Source: Prochlorococcus sp. AG-363-P06 (GTDB lineage Bacteria; Cyanobacteriota; Cyanobacteriia; PCC-6307; Cyanobiaceae). From it: a DNA stretch of 64,000 bases. Shown one piece after another: positions 45,810 to 55,553 of this stretch (positions are counted from its first letter, which is position 1; every line of letters starts with the position of its first letter). The position numbers and the translations under genes are program-made. Location of the stretch: assembly GCA_003280025.1 (NCBI GenBank), contig QCGD01000006.1:1-64000 (forward strand), in the 5' to 3' direction. The notes below the pieces were generated by a model. The model did no database searches. It saw only the letters and a list, made by a program, of their open reading frames with translations, and was not told where the DNA came from.

Positions 45810-46772
45810 ATGAAGATTCTTTTAATAGGTGCAACAGGAACTCTTGGAAGGCAGATAGCTAAGCAGGCTGTTGAAGAAGGACATGAGATTAGATGCTTTG
45901 TTAGAAATCCAAAGAAAGCTTCCTTTCTTCAGGAGTGGGGTTGTGAATTAACTAGAGGAAATTTACTTAACTCTTCTGACATAGAATATGCTTTGCAAGA
46001 TGTAGAGGCAGTTATTGATGCTGCAACTAGTAGACCTGACGACTCTAAAAGTATTTATGAGACTGATTGGGATGGGAAACTTAACTTATTCAATGCATGT
46101 GAGTCTTTGAATGTGAAAAGAGTAATATTTCTCTCGATATTGTTAACGGAAAAATTTAGAAATGTACCTTTAATGGATATCAAATACTGTACTGAAAAAC
46201 TTCTTGAAAAATCTAGTTTTGATTATACAATTTTCAATTGTGCCGCTTTCATGCAAGGAGTTATAGGTCAGTTTGCTATCCCAGTATTAGATAGTCAAGC
46301 TGTATGGATGAGTGGTACTCCAACAAAAATTGCTTACATGAATACACAAGATATGGCTAAAGTCATTGTTTCAGCAATAAATAACCCAAAGACCCATAGA
46401 TTAAAGCTGCCACTGGTTGGCCCTAAGGCTTGGAACTCAAACGAAGTTATTTCCTTATGTGAAAAATTTAGTGATAAAAAAGCAAAGATTTTTAGAGTTT
46501 CGCCTTTTATTATAAGTGTTACTCAAAAAGTGGTTTCATTTTTTCAGGACTCTTTGAATGTAGCTGAAAGATTAGCGTTCGCTGAAGTTACCAGTAGTGG
46601 ACTACCTTTGGATGCTGATATGAGCAAGACCTATGAAATATTGGATTTTAAAAAAGAGGATATGACTTCTTTGGATAGTTATATTAAAGAATACTACCAG
46701 CAGATATTAAAAAGACTGAGAGAAATGGAAGCTGATCTGAATATCGAAGAAAAAAAGAGACTTCCATTTTAG
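45810..46772 (+). CDS. ycf39: Ycf39-like atypical short-chain dehydrogenase
   Basis: 320 residues. GATGTLGRQIAKQAVEEGHEIRCFVRNPKKASFLQ is a Rossmann NAD(P)-binding start. The catalytic Y-x3-K is replaced by DIKYCTEKLLEKSSFDYTIF. Ycf39/HCF244 proteins bind pigments or quinone with HLIP proteins during D1/PSII assembly. It lies next to petM as in many cyanobacteria. The C-terminal tail (LREMEADLNIEEKKRLPF) is charged. Confidence 0.93.
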   Translation: MKILLIGATGTLGRQIAKQAVEEGHEIRCFVRNPKKASFLQEWGCELTRGNLLNSSDIEYALQDVEAVIDAATSRPDDSKSIYETDWDGKLNLFNACESLNVKRVIFLSILLTEKFRNVPLMDIKYCTEKLLEKSSFDYTIFNCAAFMQGVIGQFAIPVLDSQAVWMSGTPTKIAYMNTQDMAKVIVSAINNPKTHRLKLPLVGPKAWNSNEVISLCEKFSDKKAKIFRVSPFIISVTQKVVSFFQDSLNVAERLAFAEVTSSGLPLDADMSKTYEILDFKKEDMTSLDSYIKEYYQQILKRLREMEADLNIEEKKRLPF

Positions 46773-46794
46773 GATTGCAACAACCGCAATATAT

Positions 46795-46808
46795 AGTACA
46801 CTTGTACT
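46795..46808 (+). promoter_or_regulatory. LexA box
   Basis: AGTACACTTGTACT fits the cyanobacterial LexA consensus RGTACNNNDGTWCB at every position. It is 19 bp before the ATG of the following 70-residue gene and 23 bp after the ycf39 stop. LexA binding here would control that small gene. Confidence 0.75.
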
Positions 46809-46826
46809 GTGCATTTAGAATTTTTT

Positions 46827-47039
46827 ATGTCTGTTTCCAAAACTAAAAATCTTGAACGAAAGCTTATTAATTATGAAAAAGAGGCTACATCGGAATTAAA
46901 TAATGTCTGCGGATCCTCGTTATGGGAAAGTTTGGGATTTATGTTTTTTGACCAACTAGAAGATCCTGAAAAAATTGCAAAGGCTAATTTTTATTATGGT
47001 CAGCTTCAAATAATTAATGAAATTAAATTTTCAATTTAA
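46827..47039 (+). CDS. Small orphan protein downstream of a LexA box
   Basis: 70 residues from ATG 46827 (MSVSKTKNLERKLINYEKEA); a GTG at 46809 would abut the LexA box and seems too early. Soluble and mixed charged: after a helix (LERKLINYEKEATSELNN) comes CGSSLWESLGFMFFDQLEDPEKIAKANFYYGQLQII. No domain is recognised. The LexA box makes it a candidate DNA-damage-induced gene. A division or replication brake would be one role, not shown. Confidence 0.7.
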   Translation: MSVSKTKNLERKLINYEKEATSELNNVCGSSLWESLGFMFFDQLEDPEKIAKANFYYGQLQIINEIKFSI

Positions 47040-47144
47040 GTAAAATTTTATTAAACTAATATGATTTCGTAGAAAAGTTTTTTTTAAGATAAATTTTGTA
47101 TATTCTTTTTCTGATAAAATAAGTTTAGAAAAATAATTTATTTA

Positions 47145-47402
47145 ATGATTGAAACATCAGGTGTAATAGAAAAAGAGCAAGGTAATGGTTTTTATTTGGT
47201 TACTCTAGAGCAACCTGAAGGTCATCAATGTTTATGCAGAGCAGCTGGAAAATTAACTAAATTTAGGATAAAATTGCTGGCAGGAGATAAAGTACTTGTG
47301 GAAATAAGTCCATATGACTTAACAAGAGGAAGAATTACTTATAGGGAAAGAAACGCTGGCGGGGGGAGCGCTAAGCCTTCAAATTTTAAGAAAAATAAAT
47401 AA
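47145..47402 (+). CDS. infA: Translation initiation factor IF-1-like protein
   Basis: 85 residues with the IF-1/S1 OB fold: SGVIEKEQGNGFYLVTLEQPEGHQCLCRAAGKL...RIKLLAGDKVLVEISPYDLTRGRITYRER. The last block is the IF-1 signature. The tail is longer (NAGGGSAKPSNFKKNK) than in E. coli IF-1. It may be a second IF-1 copy, because the main infA usually lies in the ribosomal-protein operon. It binds the 30S A site. Confidence 0.88.
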   Translation: MIETSGVIEKEQGNGFYLVTLEQPEGHQCLCRAAGKLTKFRIKLLAGDKVLVEISPYDLTRGRITYRERNAGGGSAKPSNFKKNK

Positions 47403-47414
47403 TTTTTAGATATT

Positions 47415-48791
47415 TTAGAGTATATTTTTTATTGCTTGTTTAAATTCACTTCTTTGTTTAACTCCTTGCCATTGTTTTTTTAATAACTTTTCTTTAAAAA
47501 GCTGAACAGTAGGTGTTCCAACAATACCTGCTTGTTTGGCAATTTCTTGATCTTTATCAATATCTATTTCTATACCTTGAACTTCACCTTCAAGTTCTTT
47601 GATAACCCGTTTTAACTGAGGTTTTAAGACATGGCATGGTCCGCAACTTGGTGAACTGAAAATAACTAAAAGAGGTTTTTTGCTTTCATGATAAAGCTTT
47701 CTTAATGCATAACTACCTTTCTGCCATTCCGAGTTTAAATCAAAGGTTTCTTCATTTACTTCTTCTTCATTAAAATCTGAAGAATTCAGTCTTTTTTCTG
47801 GCTCAGCTATTTCTCTAACAACAGTCTTCGACAAGTTCCTCTCAGATAGCCATCTTTCAGTAGCTAATGCGGCCATACATCCTGTTCCTGCGGCCGTAAC
47901 TCCTTGTCTCCACTCTGAATCAACAACATCACCAGCAGCAAAAATCCCTTCAATAGAAGTTTCGGGCCTACCAGATTTGCAGGCAATATATCCTTTTTTA
48001 TCTAAATCAATTTTGTTTTCCAAAAACTTTGTATTAGGAGTATGCCCTATTGCATAAAAAAGACCCTTTACATTAATTTCACCCTTGCCATCTTGAACGT
48101 TAATTGTTTCTATTTTTTCTAGCCAATCATTACCATTGGCTTTCTCTACTTTTGTATTCCAGTGAATTTCAATCTTTGCGTTAGCTTTTACTCTGTCAAC
48201 CATTGCGGCGCTAGCTCTTAATTTATTTGATCTAACTAGCAAATGAACTTTGCTGCCGTATTTTGTTAGATATGCTGCTTCTTCACACGCAGAGTCACCT
48301 CCTCCTATAACAGCTAATTCTTCATTTCGAAATTGTGGAGTTGCCCCATCACAAATTGCACAAGCACTTATTCCTTTACTCCAGAATTTATCTTCATTTT
48401 TTACACCCAATCGATTTGCACTTGCTCCCGTTGCAATAATAATTGAGTTGGCTTTTATAGTTCCATCTAAAGTTTTTAATTCAAATGGTCGAACTTCAGT
48501 ATCAATAGAAACTACATCACTTTCGTATAAGTTTGTCCCCCATCTTTCAGCTTGAACCTTCATTAAGTCCATCAATTCAGGACCTAGTACGCCATCGGGG
48601 AATCCAGGATAATTTTCAACAAAAGTTGTAGTCATTAATTGCCCGCCAGGAATACCACCTGAATTAAAGCCAGTAACTAATAGAGGTTGAAGATTTGCTC
48701 TGGCTGCATATATTGCTGCTGTATAGCCTGCAGGGCCAGAACCTATGATTACAACATTTTCTACATTTGAATCTTTTCTTGTATCTTCCAT
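47415..48791 (-). CDS. trxB: NADPH thioredoxin reductase with C-terminal thioredoxin domain (NTRC)
   Basis: 458 residues. The N-terminal part is a TrxR: GSGPAGYTAAIYAARANL (FAD), CAICDG (redox CxxC, about residues 145-150), GGGDSACEEAAYL (NADPH), TSIEGIFAAGDV. A linker (about 325-365) leads to a thioredoxin domain with SPSCGPCHVLKPQ (CGPC) and GIVGTPTVQLF. This domain fusion is NTRC, which reduces 2-Cys peroxiredoxins and others using NADPH. It lies convergent to the IF-1 gene. Confidence 0.96.
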   Translation of the reverse strand: MEDTRKDSNVENVVIIGSGPAGYTAAIYAARANLQPLLVTGFNSGGIPGGQLMTTTFVENYPGFPDGVLGPELMDLMKVQAERWGTNLYESDVVSIDTEVRPFELKTLDGTIKANSIIIATGASANRLGVKNEDKFWSKGISACAICDGATPQFRNEELAVIGGGDSACEEAAYLTKYGSKVHLLVRSNKLRASAAMVDRVKANAKIEIHWNTKVEKANGNDWLEKIETINVQDGKGEINVKGLFYAIGHTPNTKFLENKIDLDKKGYIACKSGRPETSIEGIFAAGDVVDSEWRQGVTAAGTGCMAALATERWLSERNLSKTVVREIAEPEKRLNSSDFNEEEVNEETFDLNSEWQKGSYALRKLYHESKKPLLVIFSSPSCGPCHVLKPQLKRVIKELEGEVQGIEIDIDKDQEIAKQAGIVGTPTVQLFKEKLLKKQWQGVKQRSEFKQAIKNIL

Positions 48792-48871
48792 TTATTTTCT
48801 AAATTTTAAGATTAATACTAATAAATTAGCCTAAACAATATAGATCTGTTTTCATACGATTTAATTTTTTT

Positions 48872-49096
48872 TTAATCGTTGATTTTTTGGTCTAACAATT
48901 CTTTTAATTCTTTTGGGTAATTTAAAACAGAATCTTTTAAGTTTTCATTATTTGCTCCAATATTTAATATCCATTCTCTAAACTCCTCTGCAATTGCATA
49001 ACTATCTTCATATTTTTCTAAAGTATCCATAACGGAAATTCTGTTGGATGCCCAACAGGTCGCTATATCTACCCTTCTTCGCAAGAAATTGTTCAT
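48872..49096 (-). CDS. Small hypothetical protein
   Basis: 74 residues from ATG 49096 (MNNFLRRRVDIATCWASNRI), preferred to the upstream ATG at 49129 because the extra 11 residues look leader-like and the core begins here. Helical, with ending LNYPKELKELLDQKIND. No domain is recognised. Confidence 0.5.
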   Translation of the reverse strand: MNNFLRRRVDIATCWASNRISVMDTLEKYEDSYAIAEEFREWILNIGANNENLKDSVLNYPKELKELLDQKIND

Positions 49097-49250
49097 GAAC
49101 CTTTTAAAGTTGGTTATAGATAAGCACAAGAAACAATAAATGTATTGTCAAATAAGTTACAACTTTGTACTTTCAAACAATAATTTAATTATTAGTTAAT
49201 ATTTGACCGCTTTTTTGCCTTAACTATAAAGAGAATATAAAGAATCAGAG

Positions 49251-49829
49251 TTAAACCGCTTCGCTGTGATTGGCAAGAAGTCTTTCAACTTCTTCGAATC
49301 CTTGTCTTGCAGAATTTATTGCAGTTTCCTCGCTAACTCTTTCTTCTGATACTAATTTTGCGGATATTTTTTTTAGAAGAGTTTCTCTCTTATCTCTTAA
49401 TGAACTAACAATTTCTTCTTCGATAATAGATTTTATTGCTTTAGAAGTTATTTTTTTGTCATTTGCCTCTTCAAATGTACCTTGGACTAATTCCTGAATA
49501 AATAATCGATGCACTTCACTGCTTCTTAAAAAGCTTTCAGTAGCATTGATAATTCCCTCAACAAGAGCTTCGTCAGGTTCAGAATCGTTTTCTGCGAATT
49601 TGAATTCCCAATCTAAATGCCTTCTTTGCCACCCGGCAGAGTGGAGACTAGGCATTACTGTTTGAGAAAAAGTATCAACTGACATTTCATAAATTCTTTC
49701 AGCTAATTTCTCGCACCAGTCTTTACCATGCTTTTCTAGATTTCTTTGCATAGCTTGTCTTGGAACAGCATGCCCACCATGATGACTATGACATACTCCA
49801 TCAGGACATTCGATTGCTTTTATACTCAT
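49251..49829 (-). CDS. Conserved protein with His/Cys-rich N-terminus
   Basis: 192 residues. N-terminal IECPDGVCHSHHGGHAVPRQ has a C-x4-C and five histidines, likely a metal-binding site. The rest is helical and highly charged (for example ISAKLVSEERVSEETAIN), ending LLANHSEAV. No membrane helix. I know it only as a picocyanobacterial conserved protein. A metal-related role (zinc, copper, nickel) is plausible, not shown. Confidence 0.72.
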   Translation of the reverse strand: MSIKAIECPDGVCHSHHGGHAVPRQAMQRNLEKHGKDWCEKLAERIYEMSVDTFSQTVMPSLHSAGWQRRHLDWEFKFAENDSEPDEALVEGIINATESFLRSSEVHRLFIQELVQGTFEEANDKKITSKAIKSIIEEEIVSSLRDKRETLLKKISAKLVSEERVSEETAINSARQGFEEVERLLANHSEAV

Positions 49830-49957
49830 ATAAGATTTTTATGTTTATATATTTTAGATAGCTATAATTTTGAAAAAAGAAAATATATATTTAACAAAAT
49901 TCCAAGACTTTTGACTTGCTTCAATTTATATTTAGGATATTAAAAAAATTAAATAAA

Positions 49958-51088
49958 TTGACAAAGATACTTATTCCTACTGAAAAACACACTGGTGAAA
50001 GGAGAGTCTCAGCTACTCCTGAAACCGTAAAAAAATTAAAAAGTCTTGGATGTGCAGTTTATATAGAAAGTAAAGCTGGCGAATTATCAGGATTTAGTGA
50101 CTTTTCTTATAAAGAATCAGGAGGAGAAATAGTCAGTGAAAGAGATATAAATATTTGGGGGGAAGCAGATATCATTTTTTGTGTTCAAGTTCCGTCTGAA
50201 GAAAATTTAATTACCTTAAAGAAAGGTGCTATTCTTCTTGGTCTTTTAAACCCTTATGGTAATAAGGATCTTCTGAAGATTATAAATAGCAATATGATTT
50301 CAACTTTATCATTAGAATTGCTGCCAAGAATTAGTAGAGCTCAATCTTCAGATGTTCTATCTTCTCAAGCTAATATTGCAGGATATAAAGCAGTTCTCTT
50401 AGCTGCAAGTGAGTTAGATAGATATTTCCCAATGCTTATGACTGCAGCAGGCACTGTGCAACCGGCTAAAGTGGTGGTTCTTGGTGGAGGCGTTGCAGGA
50501 TTGCAGGCAGTTGCTACAGCAAAAAGGCTTGGTGCAATAGTTTTTGTATCCGATATAAGACCTGTTGTTCAAGAACAAGTAGAGTCACTTGGAGCAAGAT
50601 TTATAGAACTTCCTGAAATCGACGAAAAGCCTGGAGAAGCAGGAGGTTATGCAAAAGCTGTCACTCCTGAATTCCTTAAAAAACAGAAGAATACTTTAAC
50701 TAAATATTTATCTGAAGCTGATGTTGCTATTTGTACTGCACAAGTTTTGGGTAAAAAGGCTCCTGTTTTGATAGATTCTTCAATGCTTGAAAAAATGAGA
50801 CCTGGCTCGGTAGTTATTGATTTGGCAGTTGCACAAGGAGGTAATTGCGAAGGGACAAAAGCAAATGAAACTATTATCAAAGATGGTGTGAAGCTTATAG
50901 GTGCAGGTGAATTACCTTCATCAGTTCCTTATGATGCAAGTTCACTTTATGCTAAGAACTTAATATCTTTGATTACACCATTTATAAAAGATGGTCTAAT
51001 TAAATTAGATAAAGATGATGAACTTATTTCTGGATGTTTATTAAGCTATGAAGGAATTGTTCTTCAAAATAAAGTTTTTGAAAATTGA
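49958..51088 (+). CDS. pntA: NAD(P) transhydrogenase subunit alpha part 1
   Basis: 376 residues from TTG 49958 (LTKILIPTEKHTGERRVSATP); the earlier TTG at 49916 adds a non-homologous leader. Domain I is visible: GGGVAGLQAVATAKRLGAIVFVSDIR (NAD-binding), then LIPRAQ-like RISRAQSSDVLSSQANIAGYKA. Together with the two next genes it makes the proton-translocating transhydrogenase that exchanges hydride between NADH and NADP+. The cyanobacterial three-gene form is seen here. Confidence 0.96.
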   Translation: MTKILIPTEKHTGERRVSATPETVKKLKSLGCAVYIESKAGELSGFSDFSYKESGGEIVSERDINIWGEADIIFCVQVPSEENLITLKKGAILLGLLNPYGNKDLLKIINSNMISTLSLELLPRISRAQSSDVLSSQANIAGYKAVLLAASELDRYFPMLMTAAGTVQPAKVVVLGGGVAGLQAVATAKRLGAIVFVSDIRPVVQEQVESLGARFIELPEIDEKPGEAGGYAKAVTPEFLKKQKNTLTKYLSEADVAICTAQVLGKKAPVLIDSSMLEKMRPGSVVIDLAVAQGGNCEGTKANETIIKDGVKLIGAGELPSSVPYDASSLYAKNLISLITPFIKDGLIKLDKDDELISGCLLSYEGIVLQNKVFEN

Positions 51089-51100
51089 GGTTTTAAAATT

Positions 51101-51394
51101 ATGTCTTTTATAAGTCTTCTATGGGTACTATTACTAGGTAGTTTATTAGGCCTTGAGTTAATTGGAAAAGTTCCTCCAACTCTTCATACTCCTCTTATGA
51201 GTGGAGCTAATGCAATCTCAGGAATAACAATGCTGGCAGCATTGACTTTACTAGTTAAAGCAGGAGGTAATGTGCCACTGTTAATCATAGGTTCGGTTTC
51301 TCTTGGATTCGCTCTTTTCAATGTTGTGGGAGGATTCTTTGTAACTGATCGAATGCTCGCAATGTTTAGTCGTAAACCATCAAATAAGAAGTGA
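51101..51394 (+). CDS. NAD(P) transhydrogenase subunit alpha part 2
   Basis: 97 residues, about three or four membrane helices (LLWVLLLGSLLGLELIG; HTPLMSGANAISGITMLAAL; PLLIIGSVSLGFALFNVVGGFFVTDRML). HTPLMSGANAISG is the standard PntA2 block. It makes the membrane domain II of the transhydrogenase with PntB. Its stop overlaps a GTG of the pntB frame (GTGA). Confidence 0.95.
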   Translation: MSFISLLWVLLLGSLLGLELIGKVPPTLHTPLMSGANAISGITMLAALTLLVKAGGNVPLLIIGSVSLGFALFNVVGGFFVTDRMLAMFSRKPSNKK

Positions 51395-51402
51395 ATTTTA
51401 GT

Positions 51403-52842
51403 ATGAATCTTCCTGTAATCATTAAATTTGTAATTGACCTTCTAGCTGTTCTTTTACTAGCTTTGGGAATAAAAGGATTGTCAAAAGTAAAATCTGCAAG
51501 AGATGCAAATAGATTAGCTGCATTTGCAATGTTGCTATCCGTAATAGGCTTACTCTCCTATTATTTGGGGACTTCTGGAATTGCTATTCAGTCTTGGACT
51601 TGGATAATAATTGGATCAATCATAGGTAGTTTATTGGGAGCTATCCTCGCAAAGAAAGTACCAATGACCTCCATGCCTGAAACAGTTGCTTTGTTTAATG
51701 GTTGTGGGGGAATGTCATCACTTTTAGTTGCACTAGGAGTGGCTATTTTCCCAATATCCAATAGTTTAGAAAATGTTGATTTTTTCAAGTCACTGATTAA
51801 CGAAGTTTCTATATCTGTTTCTATATTTGTAGGTGCAATAACTTTTACTGGTTCGATTGTAGCAATGGCAAAGTTGCAAGGCTGGTTGTCAACTCCATCA
51901 TGGACTCAGAGTAAAGTTAGACATTTTGTAAATATTGTTTTTGCAGTTGCTTCATTTTTAGCATTTTTCGATCTAATAAATGGAAATACTACTTCCATAT
52001 GGCTTTTAGTCATAGCCTCTTCTTTATTGGGAATAGGGGTTACTTTGCCAATTGGTGGTGCAGATATGCCTGTCGTAATATCTTTATTAAATAGTTATTC
52101 AGGAATTGCAGCAGCAGCAGCAGGTTTTGTTGTTGATAGTCAACTTTTGATAGTGGCGGGGGCAATGGTTGGAGCAGCAGGATTAATACTTACTCAGGTA
52201 ATGTGCAAGGGGATGAATAGATCATTGCTTTCAGTACTATTTGGAGGGTCTTTATCTGCTCAAAGTACAGCATCTGGGTCATCAGGAGAATACACAAATA
52301 TAACTTCTTGCAGTGTTGAAGAATGTGCATTGACATTAGAGGCAGCTAGTAAGGTAATAATTGTTCCTGGATATGGTCTAGCAGTGGCTCAAGCTCAACA
52401 TACATTAAGGGAAGTGACGAAAAAACTAGAGCAAAGTGGGATTGAAGTTGTTTATGCAATTCATCCTGTAGCTGGGAGGATGCCTGGGCATATGAATGTT
52501 CTTTTAGCTGAAGCAGATGTACCGTACGATCAACTTAAAGAAATGGACATTGTAAATCCTGAATTCCCATCAACAGATGTTGTTCTTGTTTTAGGAGCAA
52601 ATGATGTAGTCAATCCTCAAGCTAAAAATGACAGTACCTCACCTTTATATGGGATGCCAGTTCTTGATGTACAGGAAGCAAGAACTGTTTTTGTTATAAA
52701 AAGAGGAATGAATGCTGGTTATTCTGGAATTAAGAATGATTTATTTGATTTACCAAATACTTCTATGGTATTTGGAGATGCAAAGCAGGTTCTTACTGAG
52801 ATGATTGGAGAATTAAAGGATCTTGGAGTTGGGGAGAAATAA
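51403..52842 (+). CDS. pntB: NAD(P) transhydrogenase subunit beta
   Basis: 479 residues from ATG 51403 (MNLPVIIKFVIDLL); GTG 51391 would overlap pntA2 by 4 bp and is also possible. Nine or so membrane helices then domain III for NADP(H): IIVPGYGLAVAQAQHTLREV, HPVAGRMPGHMNVLLAEADV and LGANDVVNPQAKNDSTSPLYGMPVL. It completes the transhydrogenase. The last bases overlap the next gene's start by 20 bp. Confidence 0.96.
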   Translation: MNLPVIIKFVIDLLAVLLLALGIKGLSKVKSARDANRLAAFAMLLSVIGLLSYYLGTSGIAIQSWTWIIIGSIIGSLLGAILAKKVPMTSMPETVALFNGCGGMSSLLVALGVAIFPISNSLENVDFFKSLINEVSISVSIFVGAITFTGSIVAMAKLQGWLSTPSWTQSKVRHFVNIVFAVASFLAFFDLINGNTTSIWLLVIASSLLGIGVTLPIGGADMPVVISLLNSYSGIAAAAAGFVVDSQLLIVAGAMVGAAGLILTQVMCKGMNRSLLSVLFGGSLSAQSTASGSSGEYTNITSCSVEECALTLEAASKVIIVPGYGLAVAQAQHTLREVTKKLEQSGIEVVYAIHPVAGRMPGHMNVLLAEADVPYDQLKEMDIVNPEFPSTDVVLVLGANDVVNPQAKNDSTSPLYGMPVLDVQEARTVFVIKRGMNAGYSGIKNDLFDLPNTSMVFGDAKQVLTEMIGELKDLGVGEK

Positions 52843-53935
52843 TAGTATATCTTCTTGTTTTTCAGATTACTTAAATAACAATCCATTTCGAGAAGTTTTC
52901 CCTTGGATAGGTGGTGACTTGCAAACTTTAAGAGATACATTTGTCTTTGATTTTGTTAAACCAAAAAAAAATAAAAAATTACTTTTACCGATAAATAAAA
53001 TTCTTTCTGAAAATTTTGAGTCTGATTATCTTCTAGGATTTTTAGAATTACCTGAAAACTTAAACTCTATAAAAGGATTTGTCCTTATTACCCATGGATT
53101 AGGAGGTTCAACTAAACGATTTGGCTTAAGAAGAATCTCTAGAAAGTTAGCAAAAAATGGTTTTGGAGTTCTTAAATTGAATCTTAGAGGAGCTGGTCCA
53201 GCAAGATATTTAGCTAAAGGGAATTATGCTGCTCGATGCTCGAGTGATGTTATTTCAGCAATTAAATATTTTAAAAAATTAATTGATTTAGAATTCAGAG
53301 ATCTTATAAAAATAGATAATCTTCCAGTATATGGAGTTGGATTATCCTTGGGTGGAACAATTCTTTTAAATGCCTGCTTAGATTACGATGAAAATAATGG
53401 AGAAATACTGTTAGATGGACTGGCCTGCGTAAGTAGCCCCTTAGATTTATCATCATGCAGTCTCTGTATTGAAAAACCTAGAAATTCTGTCTACCAAAAA
53501 TGGTTACTTCACCGCTTAAAAAGTCAGTTATGGGATGGATATAATGATGAAGGTAAGATTCTTAATAATGAGAAATTAAGAAAAAAAATTAGAAGATTAA
53601 AAAGTATAAGGGAATTTGATCAGGAATTTACAGCTCCTAGTTGGGGATTTAATTCTTTAGAAGATTATTATGTTAAAGCTTCTCCAATATTTAGAATCAA
53701 GAAATCAACAAAAAAATTACCTCCAACACTTTTTATTCATGCCAAGGATGATCCTTGGGTTCCATATAAGGCTACTTTGAATTTAAGAAAAGAATCTATT
53801 GATAAATTTACTATTTTTATAACTAAAAAAGGCGGTCATAACGGTTTTCACTCGATTAATGGCTGCTGGTCAGACGAAGCCGTAAAGAATTGGTTTATGA
53901 GTATCTTGGACTATTCAAAAATGGTGTTTTTTTAA
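52823..53935 (+). CDS. YheT-like alpha/beta hydrolase
   Basis: 370 residues starting at TTG 52823, overlapping pntB by 20 bp. Signatures of the YheT/ABHD1-3 type: FREVFPWIGGDLQTLR at the start, THGLGGSTKRF (oxyanion), RGAGPARYLAKG, the nucleophile elbow GVGLSLGGTILLN (G-x-S-x-G) and HAKDDPWVP with the final HNGFH histidine. Lipid or ester substrate expected. The cell role is unknown. Confidence 0.9.
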   Translation: MELGRNNSISSCFSDYLNNNPFREVFPWIGGDLQTLRDTFVFDFVKPKKNKKLLLPINKILSENFESDYLLGFLELPENLNSIKGFVLITHGLGGSTKRFGLRRISRKLAKNGFGVLKLNLRGAGPARYLAKGNYAARCSSDVISAIKYFKKLIDLEFRDLIKIDNLPVYGVGLSLGGTILLNACLDYDENNGEILLDGLACVSSPLDLSSCSLCIEKPRNSVYQKWLLHRLKSQLWDGYNDEGKILNNEKLRKKIRRLKSIREFDQEFTAPSWGFNSLEDYYVKASPIFRIKKSTKKLPPTLFIHAKDDPWVPYKATLNLRKESIDKFTIFITKKGGHNGFHSINGCWSDEAVKNWFMSILDYSKMVFF

Positions 53936-54239
53936 AAATCCATTTTTCGATTGGTTTACCGTTAATAATATGTGAGGTAAAAATCTCTGAAACTTTTTCT
54001 GGAGAAACTTTATCGTACCAAATACCATCAGGCCAAACCAGAAGAATTGGTCCGTTTTTACATATTCTTAAACAGTCAGCTTTTGATCTCAATATATGAA
54101 CGTTTTTTGTAGAGGGATCATTCTCAAATTTTTTTAAAGTCTTTTTAAGACATTCCCATGTTTTTTGACCTTCATTGCCTTTAAAGCATTTCTGTTCTGT
54201 TGGTGTTGCGCATAGTAGAAGGTGCTTTTTAATATTCAC
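53895..54239 (-). CDS. Thioredoxin-like 2Fe-2S ferredoxin
   Basis: 114 residues of the thioredoxin-fold (Shethna) ferredoxin type. Cysteines at HLLLCATPTEQKCF (10 and 18), and the pair in KADCLRICKNGPILLVWPDGIWY would ligate the cluster; this final block is the family signature. It overlaps the YheT-like gene by 41 bp (convergent) and ends upstream of nothing on its strand. dxr begins behind it. Confidence 0.88.
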   Translation of the reverse strand: MNIKKHLLLCATPTEQKCFKGNEGQKTWECLKKTLKKFENDPSTKNVHILRSKADCLRICKNGPILLVWPDGIWYDKVSPEKVSEIFTSHIINGKPIEKWIFKKTPFLNSPRYS

Positions 54240-54241
54240 TT

Positions 54242-55471
54242 TTATCCAATACTTACGGATTTCTTCCCTTTTTTAATTTCTTGCTTAACAAAAAGTCTGG
54301 CCCAATTATCCACTTCAAGAATATCCTCCAATTCAGGACTTAAATTCAAATTATCCATATGTGATTCACAAGCTTTACTTATAAATGTTGGAATTTCTTG
54401 AAAAGAAATTTTTTCTTGAAGGAATTGTTCAACAGCCATTTCATTAGCAGCATTTAAGACTGCAGGCATAGTACCAGAAGATTTTCCTGCAGCATATGCT
54501 AATCCCATACATGGATATTTAAACTCGTCGGGCTCTTTAAAAGTTAATTGACCAATTTCACTTAGGTTTAATCTTTTCCAATTTGTTTGAAATCTTTCAG
54601 GCCAACTCATCGCATATAAAATAGGTAGCTTCATATCTGGCCAACCTAATTGAGCTAATACTGAAGAATCTTCCAACTCAATCATTGAATGAATAATACT
54701 TTGAGGATGGATAACTATTTCAATATTTTCGTAAGATGTTCCAAATAAGTAATGAGCCTCTATAACTTCTAATCCTTTATTCATAAGAGTTGCAGAATCT
54801 ACAGTTATTTTTTTTCCCATATCCCAATTAGGATGTGAAGTGGCATCTGCTACTGTGACATGCTTTAAATCCTCAACTGCCCAATCTCTGAAAGCACCAC
54901 CAGAAGCGGTTAAGTGTATCGCTTTTAAACCCTTAGCCATCTCTCCAGTTGAGAAATCTGCATGTTCATAATTAGGTAATCCCTGCAAACATTGAAATAT
55001 AGCAGAATGTTCTGAATCAGCAGGTAAAAGCCTGCTTTTATTTTTTTTTAATGCAGGAATAACAATTGGCCCTGCGGCAATTAAGGTTTCTTTATTAGCA
55101 AGTGCAATGTTTTTGCCCGCATTAATTGCTGACATTGTTGGAATTAAGCCTGCACAGCCTACTATTCCTGTTACTACAGTATCTGCCTTATCCCATGCTG
55201 CAACTGCGTTAATCCCCTCTTTGCCACACAAAATCAAAGGAGGATTATCTAAATCTAAGTTATTAATATTATCTTTTAAATCTTGTATGAGATTTTCATC
55301 CTCTATTGCAACTGCTTCTGGTTTATGTCTTTTAACTTGTTCAGTTAACAAATTAATATTTCTTCCTGCAGAAAGAGCTACGGCTTTAAATTTTTCAGGC
55401 AGTTCACTAGCTATTTCGAGAGTTTGAGTTCCTATTGAACCAGTAGAACCTAGGACAGTAATGTATTTCAA
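54242..55471 (-). CDS. dxr: 1-deoxy-D-xylulose 5-phosphate reductoisomerase
   Basis: 409 residues. [14 protein letters not shown] (NADPH), [27 protein letters not shown] (metal and substrate), [11 protein letters not shown] and [14 protein letters not shown] are the conserved Dxr blocks. It makes MEP, the committed step of the plastid-type isoprenoid pathway. The ferredoxin gene follows 2 bp after the stop, on the same strand. Confidence 0.98.
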   Translation of the reverse strand: MKYITVLGSTGSIGTQTLEIASELPEKFKAVALSAGRNINLLTEQVKRHKPEAVAIEDENLIQDLKDNINNLDLDNPPLILCGKEGINAVAAWDKADTVVTGIVGCAGLIPTMSAINAGKNIALANKETLIAAGPIVIPALKKNKSRLLPADSEHSAIFQCLQGLPNYEHADFSTGEMAKGLKAIHLTASGGAFRDWAVEDLKHVTVADATSHPNWDMGKKITVDSATLMNKGLEVIEAHYLFGTSYENIEIVIHPQSIIHSMIELEDSSVLAQLGWPDMKLPILYAMSWPERFQTNWKRLNLSEIGQLTFKEPDEFKYPCMGLAYAAGKSSGTMPAVLNAANEMAVEQFLQEKISFQEIPTFISKACESHMDNLNLSPELEDILEVDNWARLFVKQEIKKGKKSVSIG

Positions 55472-55553
55472 TTTTCGCTGATATTTCTAATATCTTCCCA
55501 TTTAAAGGTGTATTTAAAAAACAAAAATTTCAAATTGGTTTTTTTCTTAAAAT

